Of a DNA stretch of 5,609 nucleotides, positions 1-5,538 are shown piece by piece; positions within the stretch are counted from its first letter, which is position 1; each line of letters begins with the position of its first letter. Source of the stretch: JANRIC01 sp033765345. GTDB taxonomy: Bacteria > Bacteroidota > Bacteroidia > Cytophagales > Microscillaceae. The stretch lies in NCBI GenBank assembly GCA_033765345.1, contig JANRIC010000197.1, forward strand, positions 1-5,609, in the 5' to 3' direction. The notes below the pieces were generated by a model, which was given only the letters and a program-made list of their open reading frames with translations, had not been told where the DNA came from and searched no databases. The translations under genes and the position numbers were made by a program.

Positions 1-131
1 AGAAAAATCACTATGCACTCAAAAAACAAATCTTGATTGAATCGCTCAAATCCGCTTGGAAATATTTGCAGGAACTCAAAAATTGGGCACTAGAAAAAAA
101 TATTACTTTTCCAAATTTTGAGCCTGCGTAA
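1..131 (+). CDS. 3' end of an unrecognised gene (partial, cut by window edge)
   Basis: An open frame (codons beginning at base 3) runs in from the left edge and stops at TAA 129-131, giving the last 42 residues of a protein that ends ...FPNFEPA. The visible part is lysine-rich and probably helical (KSAWKYLQELKNWALEKN), with a short proline- and phenylalanine-containing tail. No motif identifies a family, so no function is offered. The gene converges on the hydrolase gene, whose stop lies 98 bases further on. It is called a real gene end because the frame is open from the edge and the composition is protein-like, but the short length leaves doubt. Confidence 0.55.
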   Translation, partial: KNHYALKKQILIESLKSAWKYLQELKNWALEKNITFPNFEPA

Positions 132-229
132 TGTCAGTTAATGATCAAGGTTATTTTTGGTTCTTAGGCTATTCAAAACCCTAAACAAGGAATCTATCAT
201 ATTGTCATAAAAGTAAATACCTGATTCCC

Positions 230-2203
230 TCACAAAAACAAATTGTAATAATAATAAAACACTAGCAAAGCAAGATTGACCCCGGTAAGCATGCTGTAAT
301 GGATTCTACCACCAACTTTCCACCAGAGTTTTTTCCAAGCCTGAATCGTAAAAAAGACCATCCCCAGCGTACCAAAGCACAAAAAATAAGGAATGATAAA
401 AAACAAGGTCGAGGGTACTGGTAAGCCGAATAATAGCATAGAGCTATTTTCTCGAAAAGCATTCAAGGTAAATTGCATCAAAAAAAGTAAAAAAATAAAA
501 CTCAACAATGCGGTTAGGCTTGCCGTCCACCGGGCTGATTCGCTCACTTGCTCCGTATCAGTGCGGTGGCGAAGTTTATTCATCAAAAGCATCGTAGGCC
601 AGCCCAAAATCGGCGAAATAGAGATTACAAAAGCAAAGGCAAAACCGATGACAAAAAATAAATTTCGCTTGGCAAGCATATCTTGAAGAAGACTGAAAAA
701 ATATCCGTTTTCGTACACTTCGGTTTGAAAATGAAGTGGTGAAATCTCTGCCAAACAATCACTCGATGGTGCTGCTCGAGGATTGTCGATAAACCGTTCG
801 GTAATTTGTCGGGCACATTCCCCCGAAACCGACACCCCGTGCCCGTTCATCGGAAATTCTACATAAAAGCTTTGAGGTAGGTATCGGTGGGTAAAGCGAC
901 CATTGATTGGAGGGGTAACAGGGTCTACAGTTCCAGCTAAGATCAGTGTAGGAATAGTACTTTTTACAGGAATATTTTCCAGCCTTGTATCCACAGGGTA
1001 TTTCCAATCCTTGAATACTTCCAGATCAGCTTCAAAAAAAGCAAGTTTATCGGCTATCAAAGGAAAATTTTGGGCTTCTTGTAAATAAACTTCCCGCTTT
1101 TGAAAATATGACAAATCAAAGGCATTGACCAATAATTGCATCCCCCAGTCAACCCGCATTAATCGCTCTGGCAAATCACTAAAAAGGTTTTGCAATACGG
1201 TCAGATTTTTATCCTTAAAGGCTTTGATCAGCCAGGGTGCTGAAGCATAACCCGACTTGGTATACAAAGTCTGCTGTAGTGTCAGTGCAAAATCCTGGGC
1301 ATTGATATAGAATTTTTCCTGGCTAATTTGATTAGTTAATGGAAGGTGTAATTCAAGCGGATTTTCCTCCAGATTCTGCAAAACCTCATAAAAATCTTTT
1401 TCCAAATCCGGAAAGTTCAGCCTACATTTGGAATCTTCTTCACACGCTCGAAAAAGTAAGCCGAGGGAACGATCAAAATTGGGGATCATGCCCGTTAGCG
1501 TCTGCCAGCCAATAGGTGCCGAAGAATCTAAAATCACCGAACGGATACCCTGCGGAAAATCTCGCATCATAGCCAGCGCAATACGTGTTCCGTGTGAAAT
1601 TCCATAAAGATTATATGTTTGATAGCCCAAAGCAGCGCACAAATCCCGGATATCAGCCGCAATGGAGGCCGTATTGTAGGCCGACAAATCGACGGCTTGT
1701 TTTTCTAAATCCTGCACACATTCCATATATAGTGCTTTTTTTCTTTGGATTTCCTGGGCAGGACTCAGGTTCTGTGCCATCATCTCAAAAATTTTAAAGG
1801 GTAAATCCGGGCAAAGTGTCGGTTCGGAATAGCCTACCCCACGAAAATCCAATAAAATAAAATCACGATCTTGGCGTAGATAGTGATTTTTGTACATATT
1901 CAGTGCCTGAAGCGTTTTTACACCCGGACCTCCATTGAGATAGATAATCGGGTCGGATTTTGGAAAAGAACTTTTGGCACGTAAAATTACCACGGCCAGT
2001 TTGAGGTATCGATTCTGAGGATTTTCTCGGTTTTCAGGTACTCTTAAAAAACCAAATTCTATTTTCCCTTGATTCCGAATATCTGTGCAATTATTCAGAA
2101 AACACTCGACATTTTCAAAAACAGGTTGGGAAGCATTTAATTGAGCTCGCAAGTAAGAAACCTGAAGAAGACCAAAGAGTAAAAAAAGAAACCTTTTTTT
2201 CAT
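230..2203 (-). CDS. Exported alpha/beta hydrolase (proline iminopeptidase / TAP-like peptidase) with C-terminal membrane domain
   Basis: This 657-residue protein is probably a serine peptidase or related hydrolase that acts outside the cytoplasm. Residues 1-20 form a signal peptide (MKKR, then a hydrophobic run, likely cut after A20). The hydrolase core follows: the oxyanion-side motif GGPG at 91-94, DFRGVGYS at 119-126, the nucleophile elbow GISHG with Ser203, and near the end of the core VDP with Asp427 and NGHG with His455. These supply a complete Ser-Asp-His triad. The order and spacing match the proline iminopeptidase / Streptomyces tripeptidyl-aminopeptidase type (Abhydrolase_1 plus TAP-like C-terminal region). 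Several cysteines (34, 39, 131, 162, 254, 260, 463, 483) fit an exported, disulfide-bonded protein. After the core come about four membrane segments, roughly 514-536, 560-583, 596-620 and 636-656, which TAP peptidases normally lack. The likely layout is a periplasmic catalytic domain anchored in the inner membrane. Substrate is unknown; aminopeptidase activity is inferred from family. ATG was chosen because it begins the signal peptide; no Shine-Dalgarno is visible. Confidence 0.9.
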   Translation of the reverse strand: MKKRFLFLLFGLLQVSYLRAQLNASQPVFENVECFLNNCTDIRNQGKIEFGFLRVPENRENPQNRYLKLAVVILRAKSSFPKSDPIIYLNGGPGVKTLQALNMYKNHYLRQDRDFILLDFRGVGYSEPTLCPDLPFKIFEMMAQNLSPAQEIQRKKALYMECVQDLEKQAVDLSAYNTASIAADIRDLCAALGYQTYNLYGISHGTRIALAMMRDFPQGIRSVILDSSAPIGWQTLTGMIPNFDRSLGLLFRACEEDSKCRLNFPDLEKDFYEVLQNLEENPLELHLPLTNQISQEKFYINAQDFALTLQQTLYTKSGYASAPWLIKAFKDKNLTVLQNLFSDLPERLMRVDWGMQLLVNAFDLSYFQKREVYLQEAQNFPLIADKLAFFEADLEVFKDWKYPVDTRLENIPVKSTIPTLILAGTVDPVTPPINGRFTHRYLPQSFYVEFPMNGHGVSVSGECARQITERFIDNPRAAPSSDCLAEISPLHFQTEVYENGYFFSLLQDMLAKRNLFFVIGFAFAFVISISPILGWPTMLLMNKLRHRTDTEQVSESARWTASLTALLSFIFLLFLMQFTLNAFRENSSMLLFGLPVPSTLFFIIPYFLCFGTLGMVFFTIQAWKKLWWKVGGRIHYSMLTGVNLALLVFYYYYNLFL

Positions 2204-2246
2204 AGTCTGGACTTGATTTATAAAAAAAATATAAATATTTCAGACT
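2204..2246 (-). promoter_or_regulatory. Nested inverted repeat in the leader, abutting the hydrolase start codon
   Basis: On the plus strand AGTCTG (2204-2209) is mirrored by CAGACT (2241-2246). Nested inside, TTTATA (2217-2222) is mirrored by TATAAA (2230-2235) around an A/T run. In the minus-strand mRNA this would fold as two stacked but interrupted helices, with the last base of the stem directly before the AUG. It might limit ribosome access or mark an operator. The inner part is AT-only, so chance is a real possibility. No effect is shown by the sequence. Confidence 0.25.
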
Positions 2247-2314
2247 AATATACAAATAAAAGGCGCTACTTGTTTTGAATTATATGCTTTTTTTAGAATT
2301 AAATTAGAACTTGG

Positions 2315-2887
2315 TCATACCCAGAATGTTCCACTTCCACAGATGACAAAATGTTTTTTCTTTTCATTATCCAAAAAACGCCAGTACTCCGCATATTTAT
2401 CCACCCTGGATGTACTTGGAAAAACTTCCAGCCGAATATTGGATTGAAAAAAAACCACGAACCCTCCATAAAAATCTACTTCTACCTCTTTGACCACCAG
2501 ATGATGTTCGCGGATCAATTCGTGCAGGGTAATATCTCTTAAATTGGCATTGGGTTCTTCCCAATTGAAGGGTTCATCCATCCTTAAAGCCTCCTGAATC
2601 GGCTCATAAAGGTCTTGGCTGCCTATTAAAATCTTGTAATCATTGACAAATCGCCAATTACAATTGAGATGTATGCCAAAGCTACCAATATTATTCAACT
2701 CTCCTTCTTTATCAATTACTTCTTTAAAACCGAATTTAAGGCACTCAACGCTTGATGTTCGGGTAGTTCGGGTAAGACGTAATCCCCGAAGTTTTTTGAG
2801 TTCATCATATATTTCCTCTTTCATGTCCGTCAATATGATTGAATGATGGATATTTTGTATAAGCTGGGGAAATCCTAAGACTCCCAT
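2315..2887 (-). CDS. Conserved-looking hypothetical protein, function unknown
   Basis: This 190-residue soluble protein has no signal peptide or membrane segment. I cannot assign a named family. It has well-spaced folded-protein features: a pair of beta-like stretches with CLKFGF (49-54) and FGIHLNCNWRF (70-80), then ILIGSQDLYEP (86-96), a polar NWEEPN segment (108-113), and a C-terminal beta-rich half with VEVDFYGGFVVFFQ (135-148), LEVFPSTS (153-160), EYWRF (167-171) and HFVICG (179-184). From memory, the pattern of W-R, GS-D-Y-P, hydrophobic strand, 'L-E-V-F' and 'E-x-W-R' recurs in small uncharacterised bacterial proteins, some near secreted toxins, but that is recall and not a search result. 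It reads divergently from the repressor gene and lies 111 bases upstream of the hydrolase on the same strand. The start is uncertain: the ATG at 2887 is used, but the internal ATG at 2824 (residue 22) is an alternative, since the -7 promoter element lies only about ten bases from the first ATG. Confidence 0.75.
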   Translation of the reverse strand: MGVLGFPQLIQNIHHSIILTDMKEEIYDELKKLRGLRLTRTTRTSSVECLKFGFKEVIDKEGELNNIGSFGIHLNCNWRFVNDYKILIGSQDLYEPIQEALRMDEPFNWEEPNANLRDITLHELIREHHLVVKEVEVDFYGGFVVFFQSNIRLEVFPSTSRVDKYAEYWRFLDNEKKKHFVICGSGTFWV

Positions 2888-2896
2888 TTATTATGG

Positions 2897-2904
2897 CAAA
2901 TTTA
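2897..2904 (-). promoter_or_regulatory. Candidate Bacteroidota -7 promoter element for the hypothetical gene
   Basis: Read on the minus strand this is TAAATTTG, an exact match to the Bacteroidota -7 consensus TAnnTTTG. The expected -33 TTG is not present at the usual spacing; the nearest resemblance is CTG about 21 bases upstream. A start of transcription from here would fall almost on the ATG at 2887, implying a very short leader, or else real translation from the ATG at 2824. A short AT-rich motif can occur by chance. Confidence 0.35.
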
Positions 2905-2956
2905 GTAGTATTTTCCTGATGTGTGCAGATTTTTTTGGTAAATGTAAGATAATCAA

Positions 2957-2998
2957 GGATTAATTTTATTTTATCGTCAGATTATTAAAATGTAATCC
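2957..2998. repeat. Inverted repeat in the divergent promoter region
   Basis: The arm at 2957-2968 (GGATTAATTTTA) is mirrored at 2986-2998 (TAAAATGTAATCC). This makes a 12-pair dyad with one bulged base (G2992) around a 17-base centre. It sits between the two divergent genes, upstream of both -7 elements. It is not followed by a T-run on either strand, so it is not a convincing terminator. It could be a regulator-binding site or a DNA/RNA hairpin of no consequence. The arms are mostly A and T. Confidence 0.4.
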
Positions 2999-3051
2999 CC
3001 TGAAAAAAAGGAAAGCATATTGGAATTAAAACAAATTTAGCCGAAAATCTC

Positions 3052-3059
3052 TATCTTTG
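3052..3059 (+). promoter_or_regulatory. Bacteroidota -7 promoter element for the DtxR-family gene
   Basis: TATCTTTG is an exact match to TAnnTTTG and is followed by C, a common form in this phylum. It lies 26 bases before the ATG at 3086, which suits a transcription start near 3064-3068 and a leader of about 20 bases. No good -33 TTG is seen at 19-21 bases upstream, so the upstream element is weak or the promoter relies on the -7 box. Confidence 0.6.
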
Positions 3060-3085
3060 CGGGAATAAAAAGAATAAAAGGCACT

Positions 3086-3751
3086 ATGCAACTTAGCCTA
3101 ACGGAAGAAGATTACCTGAAAGCCATATTTTACCTCTCTGACTATGATTTTGAAAAAGGGGTAAGCACCAATGATATTGCCAAAAGAATCGATATCAGTG
3201 CTGCTTCTGTAAGCGATATGATCAAAAAGCTTTCACAAAAAAAAATGATCCACTATGTAAAATATCAAGGGGTGACTTTAACAGACCAGGGTAAACAATA
3301 TGCCATTGACATCATTCGTAAACATCGACTTTGGGAGACTTTTTTGGTCGACAAGCTCAAATTCTCCTGGGATGAAGTACACGAAATCGCCGAACAACTT
3401 GAGCATATCCAATCTCGCAAATTGACCGAACGCCTAGACGCTTTTCTTGATTTTCCTACTTTTGACCCGCACGGTGACCCCATCCCCAACGAAAAAGGGG
3501 AGATTATTCTGCAAAAACGCATCAATCTGAAAAGCTCTCCCCTTTATACTATGCTCAAAGTGGTAGCTGTTCACGAGAATACCCCTCTTTTTCTCAAACA
3601 CCTCAACAAGATTCAGGTCAGTATCGGTACGCATATCCGTGTGTTGGATAAAATTGCCTATGACGAATCTCTTGAAATTGAAATTGATGCCCAGCGTATA
3701 CTTATGGTTTCCAAAGAGGTAGCCGAAAACATCTTTGTAAGCAAAGTCTAA
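3086..3751 (+). CDS. DtxR/MntR-family metal-dependent transcriptional repressor
   Basis: This 221-residue cytoplasmic DNA-binding protein should sense Mn(II) or Fe(II) and repress metal-uptake genes when metal is plentiful. Residues 1-72 are the winged helix-turn-helix, starting LTEEDYLKAIF, with the recognition-helix region ISAASVSDMIKKLS. Residues about 73-145 are the metal-binding and dimerisation region, including DPHGDPIPN at 127-135, which is typical of the family. Residues about 148-221 resemble the FeoA/SH3-like C-terminal domain, so it is the long, DtxR-like form rather than the short Bacillus MntR form. By hand alignment, D9, E103, E106 and H107 fall at the primary metal site, and H80, E84 and H99 at the ancillary site. 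Acidic residues replace the Met and Cys of DtxR, as in MntR, which favours manganese. The ATG gives the standard N-terminus, with AAAAGG four bases upstream as a plausible ribosome site. No transporter gene is adjacent, so targets are not visible. The gene symbol is withheld because Mn versus Fe specificity is inference. Confidence 0.92.
   Translation: MQLSLTEEDYLKAIFYLSDYDFEKGVSTNDIAKRIDISAASVSDMIKKLSQKKMIHYVKYQGVTLTDQGKQYAIDIIRKHRLWETFLVDKLKFSWDEVHEIAEQLEHIQSRKLTERLDAFLDFPTFDPHGDPIPNEKGEIILQKRINLKSSPLYTMLKVVAVHENTPLFLKHLNKIQVSIGTHIRVLDKIAYDESLEIEIDAQRILMVSKEVAENIFVSKV
3088..3106. promoter_or_regulatory. DtxR-box-like core overlapping the start of the repressor gene
   Basis: The core TTAGCCTAAC (3093-3102) matches the ten central positions of the 19-base DtxR/IdeR operator consensus (TTAGSCTAAC), and TTAGCCTAA is itself a 9-base palindrome. 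Over the full 19 positions 13 agree, with the outer left arm poorly matched. It lies in codons 2-7, so it is also protein-coding, and LSLT-type starts are common in this family, which raises the chance of coincidence. A second partial copy (TTAGCC at 3037-3042) lies just upstream of the -7 box. Autoregulation is a hypothesis only. Confidence 0.2.
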
Positions 3752-3781
3752 ACCACGGGTTTGGCTTTTAGGTTATTTTTT
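3748..3781 (+). terminator. Weak intrinsic-terminator-like hairpin after the repressor gene
   Basis: CTAAACC (3748-3754) pairs with GGTTTGG (3758-3764) around a 3-base loop, with one T-G wobble. It overlaps the stop codon. T-rich sequence follows (CTTTTAGG, then six T at 3776-3781), but the T-run is not directly at the stem. It may partly separate the repressor transcript from mnmE. The short stem and displaced T-run keep confidence low. Confidence 0.3.
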
Positions 3782-3852
3782 AGGGCAGTTTGTAACACAA
3801 AAATCTTCCCATACCTCACACCAAATTGTACATCTTGAAACTCGAAAAAACC

Positions 3853-5235
3853 ATGAATACGGATTTTATTAGGCATAAAAAAAATACAATTGTAGCTCTC
3901 TCTACACCACCGGGTGTAGGGGCAATTGCCTTAATCAGGGTCTCGGGTGAACAGGCCATCAGTTTGGTAGGAAAAATATTTAAGGGTAAAAACCTGGAGT
4001 CTGTTCCTTCGCATACGATCCATTTCGGGAGAATTTTAGATACACAAGGAGAAATATTAGACGAGGTACTGGTATCGATATTTAAAGCTCCACATTCTTT
4101 CACCCAGGAAAACATAGCAGAAATTTCCTGCCACGGCTCCCAATATATCATCAGTCAAATCCTACAGTCACTGGTTCGTTTGGGAGCGCGCTTGGCACTC
4201 CCTGGTGAGTTTACCCAACGCGCCTATCTTAACGGACAAATAGACCTCGCTCAGGCAGAAGCTATTGCCGATCTGATCGCCTCCGAGTCCAAAATGAGCC
4301 ATCAGGTAGCCATGCAACAAATGCGCGGGGGCTATTCACAACGCATTCGAGACCTTCGGCAAGACTTTATCCGGCTGGCAGCCCTGCTAGAGCTAGAGCT
4401 AGATTTTGCCGAAGAAGACGTAGAGTTTGCCGACCGAAGTGATCTACAAGCACAACTCGCACAGCTCAAAAGCGAAATCATCCGCCTTCGGGATTCCTTT
4501 CAAGTAGGCAATGCAATCAAAAACGGCATCCCCGTAGCCATTATCGGCAAACCCAATGCGGGCAAATCTACCTTACTCAACGCCTTGCTAGAAGATGACA
4601 AAGCCATCGTGTCCGAAATACCCGGTACTACCCGCGATGCCATTGAAGATGAACAAGTCATAGAAGGATTACGATTCCGCTTTATTGACACAGCCGGATT
4701 ACGTGAAACCGAAGACACCATAGAAAAAATAGGCGTAGAACGCACCCGCAGCAAGATGCAAAGTGCTCAGATTATCTTGTATCTTTTTGATGCAGTGGTA
4801 GAAAAACACAGCGACGTTCTGGATTATATCAAGGAATTACACGTTGATTTTCCCCATACCCAAATCATCACCGTAGCCAACAAAATGGATGAATTTGCTC
4901 GTTTTGACCTTTTTCTGCCTGAAGGAGAAATCTGGTGTGGTATTTCAGCCAAAGAAAAAACAGGACTCGAGCAGCTCAAAAAATTATTGTGCCAGAGCGT
5001 GCTTAAAGAGTCCACCTCCGATGTCATCGTAACCAATCTGCGCCACTACGAAAGTCTAGTGAATACCTTACAAGCCCTCGATACTGTAGAAAACGCCCTT
5101 ACTCAAAAACTCTCCTCCGAACTCATCGCCAGCGATATGCGTGAAGCGATCTATCACTTAGGCTCGATTGTAGGTGAAGTAAGTAATGAAGATTTGCTCG
5201 ATTTCATATTCTCCAAGTTTTGCATCGGAAAGTAA
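3853..5235 (+). CDS. mnmE: tRNA uridine-5-carboxymethylaminomethyl modification GTPase MnmE (TrmE)
   Basis: MnmE is a potassium-stimulated GTPase that, with MnmG, adds the aminomethyl or carboxymethylaminomethyl group to C5 of the wobble uridine (U34) in a set of tRNAs, using a methylene-tetrahydrofolate carbon. It acts in the cytoplasm as a dimer. The product has 460 residues, a normal full length. The N-terminal folate-binding domain opens NTIVALSTPPGVGAIALIRVSG-like (about 11-32) and carries LPGEFTQRAYLNGQIDLAQA-type sequence (about 116-135). A helical domain follows and encloses the G domain: G1 GKPNAGKST (232-240), G2-type GTTRD (258-262), G3 DTAGLRE (279-285) with the catalytic-type Glu285, G4 NKMD (343-346) and G5 SAK (365-367). 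The C-terminus is FCIGK, holding the conserved Cys of the active site. All key residues are present. The ATG at 3853 is preferred over an in-frame TTG at 3826 because it gives the usual short N-terminus. The partner gene mnmG is not in the window. No clear Shine-Dalgarno is seen. Confidence 0.97.
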   Translation: MNTDFIRHKKNTIVALSTPPGVGAIALIRVSGEQAISLVGKIFKGKNLESVPSHTIHFGRILDTQGEILDEVLVSIFKAPHSFTQENIAEISCHGSQYIISQILQSLVRLGARLALPGEFTQRAYLNGQIDLAQAEAIADLIASESKMSHQVAMQQMRGGYSQRIRDLRQDFIRLAALLELELDFAEEDVEFADRSDLQAQLAQLKSEIIRLRDSFQVGNAIKNGIPVAIIGKPNAGKSTLLNALLEDDKAIVSEIPGTTRDAIEDEQVIEGLRFRFIDTAGLRETEDTIEKIGVERTRSKMQSAQIILYLFDAVVEKHSDVLDYIKELHVDFPHTQIITVANKMDEFARFDLFLPEGEIWCGISAKEKTGLEQLKKLLCQSVLKESTSDVIVTNLRHYESLVNTLQALDTVENALTQKLSSELIASDMREAIYHLGSIVGEVSNEDLLDFIFSKFCIGK

Positions 5236-5256
5236 GTTGAATTAAAAACCCTCGTT

Positions 5257-5287
5257 CTTTGAGGTGTTCCGAAGGATCACTTCAAAG
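5257..5287 (+). repeat. Strong hairpin shortly after mnmE
   Basis: CTTTGAGGTG (5257-5266) pairs with CACTTCAAAG (5278-5287) over ten pairs with one G-U. After a T-T mismatch, TCC and GGA add three more pairs closed by a GAA loop. No T-run follows, so it is not a classical terminator. It could stabilise the 3' end of the mnmE mRNA or be the first helix of a separate RNA. Confidence 0.55.
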
Positions 5288-5288
5288 T

Positions 5289-5336
5289 ATTCGGGAAGTC
5301 TGCGAATTCCAGCCGAAGGCTTAACGAAAGTTTAAG
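5289..5336 (+). repeat. Row of three small hairpins
   Basis: Three short stems follow one another: ATTCG/CGAAT (5289-5293, 5303-5307), AGCC/GGCT with a GAA loop (5311-5314, 5318-5321) and CTTAAC/GTTTAAG (5320-5325, 5330-5336) with a GAAA tetraloop and one bulge. The second and third share two bases and cannot both form fully. AGTCTGC (5297-5303) is also mirrored by GCAGACT (5396-5402), so a long-range pairing with the loop and arm of the downstream terminator is possible. Each stem alone is weak. Confidence 0.3.
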
Positions 5337-5374
5337 ATAAAATATTCTCTGTAAAATAACTGGATTTTTACATA

Positions 5375-5411
5375 AAAACCCGAAAGCCTTTTTATGCAGA
5401 CTTTCGGTTTT
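5375..5411 (+). terminator. Intrinsic terminator, probably for mnmE (possibly bidirectional)
   Basis: AAAACCCGAAAG (5375-5386) pairs with CTTTCGGTTTT (5401-5411) with one bulged C and a 14-base loop. The stem ends in four T on the plus strand and is preceded by five A, giving a T-run on the minus strand too. It lies 140 bases after the mnmE stop with no other gene between, so it is the first good candidate for the end of that transcript. Confidence 0.6.
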
Positions 5412-5442
5412 ATGCTTGGCTTCCTGGGCAGTCAAGGTCTCT

Positions 5443-5476
5443 CAGTTCTTATCAGAACTGGAAAGTGGACACTTTC
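5443..5476. repeat. Two perfect back-to-back hairpins
   Basis: CAGTTCT (5443-5449) and AGAACTG (5454-5460) pair perfectly around a TATC loop. The next base starts a second perfect inverted repeat, GAAAGTG (5461-5467) and CACTTTC (5470-5476), which in RNA would open to a 6-pair stem with a GGAC loop. There is no spacer between the two. They lie between two terminators and overlap no gene. They could be helices of a small RNA or protein-binding dyads in DNA. Confidence 0.5.
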
Positions 5477-5482
5477 AAGAAT

Positions 5483-5533
5483 ACTTGGCACAAGCACCGC
5501 TACGCTCATGCTTGCGCCAGGTTTCTTTTTTTT
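5483..5533 (+). terminator. Strong intrinsic terminator with long T-run
   Basis: ACTTGGCACAAGCA (5483-5496) pairs with TGCTTGCGCCAGGT (5509-5522) over 14 positions, with one A-C mismatch and one T-G wobble, around a 12-base loop. The stem runs directly into TTCTTTTTTTT (5523-5533). This is the best terminator signature in the window by stem length and T-run. Because another terminator stands 72 bases before it and no protein gene lies between, it suggests either a back-up terminator or a short RNA gene ending here. Confidence 0.65.
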
Positions 5534-5538
5534 ATTTA

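Noticed and set aside
164..228. Terminator between the two convergent genes (TTAGG/CCTAA at 164-184; GGAATC/GATTCC at 189-228)
   Set aside because: Stems are only five or six pairs, the second has a 28-base loop, and neither is followed by a proper T-run on either strand.
2253..2260. TTTATTTG (minus strand) as a -7 element for the hydrolase
   Set aside because: The second base of the TA is wrong and no -33 TTG lies at the proper distance in this AT-rich stretch.
2204..2887. Two-gene operon of the hypothetical protein and the hydrolase
   Set aside because: The genes share a strand, but the 111-base AT-rich gap, the leader hairpin and lack of functional link do not support a firm call either way.
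3829..3837. TACATCTTG as a -7 element for mnmE
   Set aside because: It has one base too many relative to TAnnTTTG and no -33 partner; mnmE may instead be read from the repressor promoter.
3826..3852. In-frame TTG upstream extension of mnmE
   Set aside because: It would add nine residues (MYILKLEKT) not expected for the family; the ATG at 3853 gives the usual MnmE N-terminus.
5274..5280. GGATCAC resembling the 3' end of 16S rRNA
   Set aside because: Only seven bases match and nothing around it resembles rRNA.
5461..5476. GAAAGTGGACACTTTC as the end of an insertion sequence
   Set aside because: No transposase, matching second end or target-site duplication is visible; it is treated as a hairpin.
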